Program-made: the position numbers and the translations under genes | Notes under the pieces: model-generated | The model's database searches: none | What the model was told of the DNA's origin: nothing | What the model saw: only the letters and a program-made list of their open reading frames with translations | Source of the DNA: Tsuneonella mangrovi | GTDB taxonomy: Bacteria > Pseudomonadota > Alphaproteobacteria > Sphingomonadales > Sphingomonadaceae | Reading direction: 5' to 3' | Length of the DNA stretch: 64,000 nt | Assembly (NCBI RefSeq): GCF_002269345.1 | Contig: NZ_CP022889.1 | Span: 558,001 to 622,000, forward strand | Shown here: positions 57,099 through 64,000 of the stretch, piece by piece | Layout: the number at the start of each line of letters is the position of its first letter | How positions within the stretch are numbered: the first letter of the stretch is position 1

Positions 57099-58130
57099 TC
57101 ACTTCGCGCTGTCGAACAGCCCGCCCTGCGGTTTTTTCGGCGGCGTCATGTCGAGGTGATCCCACCCCGCATCGTTGAGACAGCGCCCGCGCGCGGTACG
57201 AGCGACGAGCCCGAGCTGGATCAGGTACGGCTCGATCACTTCCTCGATCGTATCGCGCGGTTCGGAAAGGCCCGCCGCAAGCGTTTCCACTCCCACCGGG
57301 CCACCTTTGTAGATGCCCGCGATCATCGTCAGGTAGCGGCGGTCCATCGCATCGAGCCCGAGCCGGTCGACTTCGAGCCGGTTCAGCGCTTCGTCCGCGA
57401 CATTGGCGGTCACCGTCCCGCCGCCCGCGACATGGGCGAAATCGCGCACCCGTCGCATCAAGCGACCCGCGACGCGCGGCGTGCCGCGGCTGCGGCGGGC
57501 AATCTCGCGCGCACCGGCACCGTCAATCGGCAGGTCGAGCAGCCTTGCCCCTCGGCTAACCACCTGTTCGAGTTCCTCGACCGAGTAGAAATTGAGCCGG
57601 ACGGGAATCCCGAAGCGGTCGCGCAGCGGGGTGGTCAGCAGCCCCTGGCGGGTCGTCGCGCCGACCAGCGTGAACGGCGGCAGGTCGATCCGCACCGAGC
57701 GCGCCGAAGGCCCCTCGCCGATGATGATATCGAGCGCGCGGTCTTCCATCGCGGGGTAGAGAACCTCTTCGACAACCGGATTAAGTCGATGGATCTCGTC
57801 GATGAACAGCACGTCGTTGGGCTCGAGATTGGTCAGCAGCGCGGCGAGGTCGCCCGCCTTGGCAATCACCGGGCCGCTGGTCGCGCGAAAGCCAACGCCG
57901 AGCTCCCTGGCGATGATCTGCGCCAGCGTGGTCTTGCCCAGCCCCGGCGGGCCGAAGAACAGCACGTGGTCCATCGCTTCGCCACGCCCGCGCGCGGCCT
58001 CGATAAACACCCGCAAGTTGTCGCGTGCCGCCTCCTGCCCGATGAATTCGGTGAGCGATTTCGGGCGCAATGCGGCATCGGGATCGTCGGGCTGCCTATC
58101 AGGCGTGTGGAGGGGAACGGGGTCGGTCAT
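57099..58130 (-). CDS. ruvB: Holliday junction branch migration helicase RuvB
   Basis: A 343-residue AAA+ motor that drives branch migration with RuvA. Walker A is [13 protein letters not shown], Walker [12 protein letters not shown] and sensor 1 GATTR; the C-terminal winged-helix region has [20 protein letters not shown]. Its ATG overlaps the stop of an unknown gene (ATGA), not ruvA itself: the usual ruvA-ruvB neighbourhood is interrupted here. Confidence 0.97.
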   Translation of the reverse strand: MTDPVPLHTPDRQPDDPDAALRPKSLTEFIGQEAARDNLRVFIEAARGRGEAMDHVLFFGPPGLGKTTLAQIIARELGVGFRATSGPVIAKAGDLAALLTNLEPNDVLFIDEIHRLNPVVEEVLYPAMEDRALDIIIGEGPSARSVRIDLPPFTLVGATTRQGLLTTPLRDRFGIPVRLNFYSVEELEQVVSRGARLLDLPIDGAGAREIARRSRGTPRVAGRLMRRVRDFAHVAGGGTVTANVADEALNRLEVDRLGLDAMDRRYLTMIAGIYKGGPVGVETLAAGLSEPRDTIEEVIEPYLIQLGLVARTARGRCLNDAGWDHLDMTPPKKPQGGLFDSAK

Positions 58131-58876
58131 TCTTCAAACTTCTCAATCCAAGGTGATCGTCCCTCTTTTTTGTATCTCTGAATCTTTTCGTTAAACGGAT
58201 TCAAGAAGCCCTCAGGAATCTTTCTGTCAAAGATAAATCCCTTTAATCTTTGATGGATCTCATCCCAAGCTTCGTCGTGAGGGATACGACCTACAACGGC
58301 GAACTGGTCGTCTGCGAATCGTCCATAGTTATACATTTTGTCATTCAGAAAGCGCACCTTCGCCACGTCCATCAAGAGGTCGGAAAGGCCAAGCACTACA
58401 AGCTCATCACCCTGATCAAGTTCGAAGCTGTTGAACCGCGAAATCATTATCTGAATGCTGCTCATCAACTCCGCGACATGTCTGACACTTTGCTTGCCTC
58501 TGAGAGTTTCGACGAACTCCTTCATTTCGGTAATGACGTTGTTGGGCACCGAGATTGGTTCTAGGCGGGTAGGATGCTCTTCACGCTCAGACCGTTCGGA
58601 AAAAGCTGCTCCAAAGTCTCTGCGGACCATGATTTGGTGTCCGATTTGTTGAGCAGCGGCGCGGCAAATCTCGTTGATGGCGGACAGTGCAAGCGGCAAG
58701 GTGGCTCTTGCCGCGCTGTGACGCCGCTTGGTCCGAACTTTCTCTTGGCGATCAGATTGATCGATTTGCTCTCTAATCTTTCTAACCGTCAACCACGCAC
58801 CAAAGAGGGCCACAACCGCAGCCGCCAGCGTCTGCCAGTAGTAAAGCCAGATGATCATGTCAGAAATACAGCTCAC
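58127..58876 (-). CDS. Unknown membrane-anchored protein inserted between ruvA and ruvB
   Basis: A 249-residue protein read from GTG 58876, which overlaps the ruvA stop (GTGA); an ATG at 58858 is an alternative. The N-terminus is a single membrane helix ([20 protein letters not shown]) followed by basic and acidic cytosolic-looking sequence with little low complexity. I do not recognise a family. Composition differs from its neighbours: by hand count 58141-58200 is 38% and 58321-58380 45% G+C, against 63% for 57301-57360 in ruvB. It is coupled by 4-base overlaps to both ruv genes. Gain by horizontal transfer is inference. Confidence 0.8.
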   Translation of the reverse strand: MSCISDMIIWLYYWQTLAAAVVALFGAWLTVRKIREQIDQSDRQEKVRTKRRHSAARATLPLALSAINEICRAAAQQIGHQIMVRRDFGAAFSERSEREEHPTRLEPISVPNNVITEMKEFVETLRGKQSVRHVAELMSSIQIMISRFNSFELDQGDELVVLGLSDLLMDVAKVRFLNDKMYNYGRFADDQFAVVGRIPHDEAWDEIHQRLKGFIFDRKIPEGFLNPFNEKIQRYKKEGRSPWIEKFEE

Positions 58877-59475
58877 CCCGCTGCCCTCTTCAAAGCGACG
58901 CGGATCAGCTCGCTCTCGCTTGCGTCGTCTCCCAGTTCGCCTTGTGCAGTGGCGACGGCCCGGGCAGCCACGGCGGGCTTGAAGCCGAGGTTCTCGAGCG
59001 CGCTCACCGCATCGGCGCTCGCGCCGCCGGACAGCGGGATCGCGCTTCCGCCACCACCCGAAACCGTGGGAAGAGCGCCCGCCTTATCCTTCAATTCATT
59101 GACGATTCGCCCCGCCAGCTTCGGCCCTACACCCTGCGCGCGAGCCACCATCGCCGCATCGCCTTTGGCGCACGCCGTTTGCAACTCGGCGGTCTCGAGC
59201 GCCGAGAGTATCGCCAACGCGACCTTGCTGCCCACGCCCTGCACCTGGGTGAGCAGCCGGAACCAGTCACGCTCCCCGGCAGTGGCAAAGCCTAGCAGGC
59301 GCATGTCGTTCTCGCTCACCTGCAGGTCTGTGAAGACAGTGCAACCCTCGCCCACTTCGCCCAGCGCAGAGAGCGTCCTGGTCGAACAATGCACGAGGTA
59401 GCCCACGCCCGCGACGTCGATCACCGCCCAGTCGGTGCCGGTTTCGTCGAGCAGGCCTTTGAGCTTGGCGATCAT
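58873..59475 (-). CDS. ruvA: Holliday junction branch migration protein RuvA
   Basis: A 200-residue protein that binds four-way DNA junctions and loads RuvB. The N-terminal OB domain ([20 protein letters not shown]) is followed by tandem helix-hairpin-helix motifs ([36 protein letters not shown]) and a C-terminal RuvB-contact domain ([20 protein letters not shown]). Its stop overlaps the start of the unknown gene, so ruvA, that gene and ruvB form one transcription unit. Confidence 0.96.
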   Translation of the reverse strand: MIAKLKGLLDETGTDWAVIDVAGVGYLVHCSTRTLSALGEVGEGCTVFTDLQVSENDMRLLGFATAGERDWFRLLTQVQGVGSKVALAILSALETAELQTACAKGDAAMVARAQGVGPKLAGRIVNELKDKAGALPTVSGGGGSAIPLSGGASADAVSALENLGFKPAVAARAVATAQGELGDDASESELIRVALKRAAG

Positions 59476-59588
59476 GGAATTCTTGCTGCGCTACCACTTC
59501 GTTGCTTGAGCGCAATGTGTGGCGGACAGAACGGGAACAGTCCAGCCTCGCTAGACACTTGCCCGCAACTAAGCCAAAGCGACGCCCT

Positions 59589-60656
59589 ATGAGCTGGAAC
59601 ACTTTCGGACGCGTGCTGCGCTTTACAACCTGGGGCGAAAGTCACGGCCCGGCGCTGGGCGCAGTGCTCGACGGGTGTCCGCCTGGGCTTGCGCTGTCCG
59701 AAGCCGATATCCAGCCGTTCCTCGACGCGCGGCGGCCGGGCCAGAGCAAGTTCACCACCCAGCGCAAGGAACCCGACGCGGTAAAGATCCTCTCGGGCGT
59801 GTTCGAGGGCAGAACCACCGGCACCCCGATCAGCCTGATGATCGAGAATGTCGACCAGCGCAGCAAGGATTATTCCGAAGTCGCCAAGGCCTACCGCCCC
59901 GGCCACGCCGACTATGCCTACGATGCGAAATACGGCTTCCGCGACTATCGCGGCGGCGGACGCTCGAGCGCGCGTGAGACCGCGGCGCGGGTAGCGGCGG
60001 GCGCGGTGGCGCGGCTGGCGATCCCCGAAGTGACGATCGTCGCCTATGTCAGCGAGATCGGCGGCGACGCGATCGACCATAGCGCGATCGACCTTGCCGA
60101 AATCGGCAACAACCCGTTCTTTTGCCCCGACCCAGCTGCGGCGAAGCGGTGGGAAAAGTTGGTCGACGACGCGCGCAAGGCGGGATCCTCGCTCGGCGCG
60201 GTGGTCGAGTGCGTTGCAACAGGTGTGCCTGCCGGCTGGGGCGCGCCGGTCTATGCCAAGCTCGACGCCGACCTCGCCGCAGCGATGATGGGCATAAATG
60301 CGGTCAAGGGCGTCGAGATCGGCGACGGATTTGGTGCAGCCAGACTGACCGGCGAGACCAATGCCGATCCGATGCGCCCCGGTAACGAGGGACCGCGCTT
60401 CGAAGCGAACCACGCAGGCGGGATCGCGGGTGGCATCTCCACCGGACAGCCTGTCGTGGTGCGGGTGGCGTTCAAGCCGACCAGCTCGATCCTCACACCG
60501 GTCGAAACGATCGATCGCGACGGCAACGCGACCGAGATTCGCACCAAGGGCCGCCACGATCCGTGCGTTGGCATTCGCGGCACGCCGGTGGTCGAAGCGA
60601 TGATGGCGCTGGTATTGGCAGACCACAAATTGCTCCACCGCGCGCAGTGCGGATAA
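59589..60656 (+). CDS. aroC: Chorismate synthase
   Basis: A 355-residue FMN-dependent enzyme making chorismate from EPSP at the end of the shikimate pathway. Signatures: [17 protein letters not shown] at the start, [20 protein letters not shown], and [15 protein letters not shown]. The ATG at 59589 gives the standard [16 protein letters not shown]; the frame extends 29 codons upstream but without family similarity. It is divergent from ruvA with a 113-base spacer. Confidence 0.96.
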   Translation: MSWNTFGRVLRFTTWGESHGPALGAVLDGCPPGLALSEADIQPFLDARRPGQSKFTTQRKEPDAVKILSGVFEGRTTGTPISLMIENVDQRSKDYSEVAKAYRPGHADYAYDAKYGFRDYRGGGRSSARETAARVAAGAVARLAIPEVTIVAYVSEIGGDAIDHSAIDLAEIGNNPFFCPDPAAAKRWEKLVDDARKAGSSLGAVVECVATGVPAGWGAPVYAKLDADLAAAMMGINAVKGVEIGDGFGAARLTGETNADPMRPGNEGPRFEANHAGGIAGGISTGQPVVVRVAFKPTSSILTPVETIDRDGNATEIRTKGRHDPCVGIRGTPVVEAMMALVLADHKLLHRAQCG

Positions 60657-60689
60657 CCTGCTGATCGAGCGCCAGTTTCGCGTCCGGAA

Positions 60690-60741
60690 ATTGATCGCTA
60701 AAATCGATCAATATTGCGCACTCAATCCATTTGATTGATCG
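60690..60741. promoter_or_regulatory. Palindromic upstream site of katG (possible LysR-type/OxyR operator)
   Basis: ATTGATCG (60690-60697) and CGATCAAT (60705-60712) form a perfect 8-base inverted repeat with a 7-base spacer and a central T-N11-A arrangement, the LysR-family form. A second ATTGATCG lies at 60734-60741, 22 bases after the second half-site. The site is 75-126 bases before the katG start, suitable for activation. No regulator gene lies next door. Confidence 0.6.
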
Positions 60742-60758
60742 TCATGAAACTCTCATAG

Positions 60759-62999
<2,241 letters not shown>

Positions 63000-63039
63000 T
63001 CGGTAGACGTGATCGAGATCGACCCACGCGGGTCGCAGG

Positions 63040-63068
63040 AAACCCCCGGCAGCAATGTCGGGGGTTTT
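63040..63068 (+). terminator. Terminator after katG
   Basis: AAACCCCCG (63040-63048) pairs with CGGGGGTTT (63059-63067) around a 10-base loop and ends in four T. It stands 40 bases after the katG stop and before trhO. A smaller GACCC/GGGTC hairpin precedes it at 63021-63034. Confidence 0.85.
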
Positions 63069-63110
63069 CCAATGCTGACGATCGCGCCGCCAGGCGCTAT
63101 GGGGCAGCCG

Positions 63111-64000
63111 ATGAACTCCCCGCCTGGCCCTGTTCGCGTCGCCGCGCTCTATTGCTTCACCCGGTTCGAAGATTGTGCCGCCTTGCGCGAGCCGTTGCTC
63201 GCGCGGTGCCGCGACTACGCGATCCGCGGCACGTTGCTGCTCGCCCCCGAAGGGATCAACGGGACCATTGCCGGCACATCGGCGGGCATCGACGCGATGC
63301 TCGCCCATATCCGCGCCCTGCCGGGTTGCGGAGAACTCGACGTAAAGTTCTCGACCGCGTCGGAAGTGCCGTTCCACCGCATGAAAGTGCGGCTCAAGCG
63401 CGAGATCGTGACGATGGGGCAGCCCGACATCGACCCGCGCCAATCAGTCGGTACTTATGTCGAGCCGGACGACTGGAACGAGCTGATCTCCGACCCCGAG
63501 ACGATCGTGATCGACACGCGCAACGACTACGAAGTCGCGGTGGGCACGTTCGCCGGGGCAATCGACCCCAAGACCACGAGCTTTCGGGATTTTCCCGCCT
63601 GGTTCCGCGCCGAACGCGAACGCTTGCTCGGCGAAGGCAAGCCGCCGAAAGTGGCGATGTTTTGCACCGGTGGCATCCGGTGCGAGAAGTCGACCGCGTT
63701 CCTGAGGCAGGAAGGGGTCGAGGAAGTGTTTCACCTCAAGGGCGGAATCCTCAAATACCTCGAAACCATGCCCGAGGAAGAAAGCCTGTGGCGCGGCGAA
63801 TGCTTCGTGTTCGACCGCCGGGTGACGGTAGGGCACGGATTGTCGGAAGGAAGCTACGGTCTGTGCCACGGTTGCCGCCGCCCGGTGAGCGAGGCCGACC
63901 GGCAATCGCCGCTGTTCGAGGAAGGTGTCGCCTGCCCCGCCTGCCATTCCGAGCGCAGCGAAGAACAGCGCGCCTCCTATCGCGAGCGTTCGCGGCAGGA
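63111..64000 (+). CDS. trhO: tRNA uridine(34) hydroxylase, rhodanese family (partial)
   Basis: The frame is open from ATG 63111 to the window end (296 codons, no stop). It has an N-terminal ferredoxin-like domain ([15 protein letters not shown]) and a rhodanese domain with the active Cys in [16 protein letters not shown]. TrhO (YceA) hydroxylates U34 of some tRNAs in the first step towards 5-carboxymethoxyuridine. A C-terminal cysteine cluster (LCHGCRRP and CPACHSE) is visible. An earlier ATG at 63099 is in frame. The gene continues beyond the window. Confidence 0.9.
   Translation, partial: MNSPPGPVRVAALYCFTRFEDCAALREPLLARCRDYAIRGTLLLAPEGINGTIAGTSAGIDAMLAHIRALPGCGELDVKFSTASEVPFHRMKVRLKREIVTMGQPDIDPRQSVGTYVEPDDWNELISDPETIVIDTRNDYEVAVGTFAGAIDPKTTSFRDFPAWFRAERERLLGEGKPPKVAMFCTGGIRCEKSTAFLRQEGVEEVFHLKGGILKYLETMPEEESLWRGECFVFDRRVTVGHGLSEGSYGLCHGCRRPVSEADRQSPLFEEGVACPACHSERSEEQRASYRERSRQ

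Overview
The window is a G+C-rich bacterial chromosome segment of about 64 kb, tightly packed: no stretch over 300 bases lacks a gene, and many genes overlap by 1-8 bases. The gene set points to an alphaproteobacterium, most likely order Sphingomonadales (Erythrobacteraceae-like). The grounds are the F0 ATP synthase operon with paired b and b' subunits and no F1 genes beside it, the RuvA/RuvB, KatG and class A beta-lactamase types, a PEP-CTERM-like sorting tail of the VPAP type, and the trpF-trpB-trpA-accD-folC order. The taxonomic placement is inference from protein style; no rRNA is present.

Left part (1-13 kb): the end of rpsA with its terminator, gloB and a quinone oxidoreductase; leftward F0 operon atpI-atpB-atpE-b'-b; a leftward ydbH-ynbE-ydbL set (AsmA-like envelope bridge, small lipoprotein, periplasmic DUF1318 protein); radC and an NRDE protein rightward; a large leftward DUF3857/transglutaminase/TPR protein.

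Biosynthetic block (13-25 kb): purB, a LapA-domain protein, pyrF, an acetyltransferase, then trpF-trpB-(61-aa membrane protein)-trpA-accD-folC, nearly all coupled by 4-base overlaps. An AmpG-like permease, a Rieske oxygenase, rluB and rsmD follow.

Middle (25-40 kb): uvrD, an OmpA-family protein, a LOG-family protein, tRNA-Gln(CTG), Ppx/GppA phosphatase with rlmE, a membrane-anchored cytochrome c and pheA. Then comes a six-gene operon of DUF4129, DUF4350, MoxR ATPase, DUF58, SpoIIM-like and RDD proteins, an envelope-linked AAA+ system whose function is poorly known.

Right part (40-64 kb): acetyltransferases, a predicted Tat-exported class A beta-lactamase lipoprotein, a periplasmic isoaspartyl peptidase, a ZntB-like transporter, ispG, a flavoprotein, two convergent L,D-transpeptidases, a DMT exporter, acnA with a rhodanese lipoprotein, a serine-repeat PEP-CTERM-like surface protein, ruvA and ruvB separated by an A+T-richer unknown membrane gene, aroC, katG with a palindromic upstream site, and trhO cut by the window end. 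An AmpG-like permease, a beta-lactamase and two L,D-transpeptidases together give the window a recurring peptidoglycan/beta-lactam theme, though these genes are not one operon.

Most promising for novelty: the unknown gene between ruvA and ruvB, the 61-aa protein between trpB and trpA, the MoxR operon, the Ser/His-repeat surface protein, and two hairpins with identical arms 27 kb apart.
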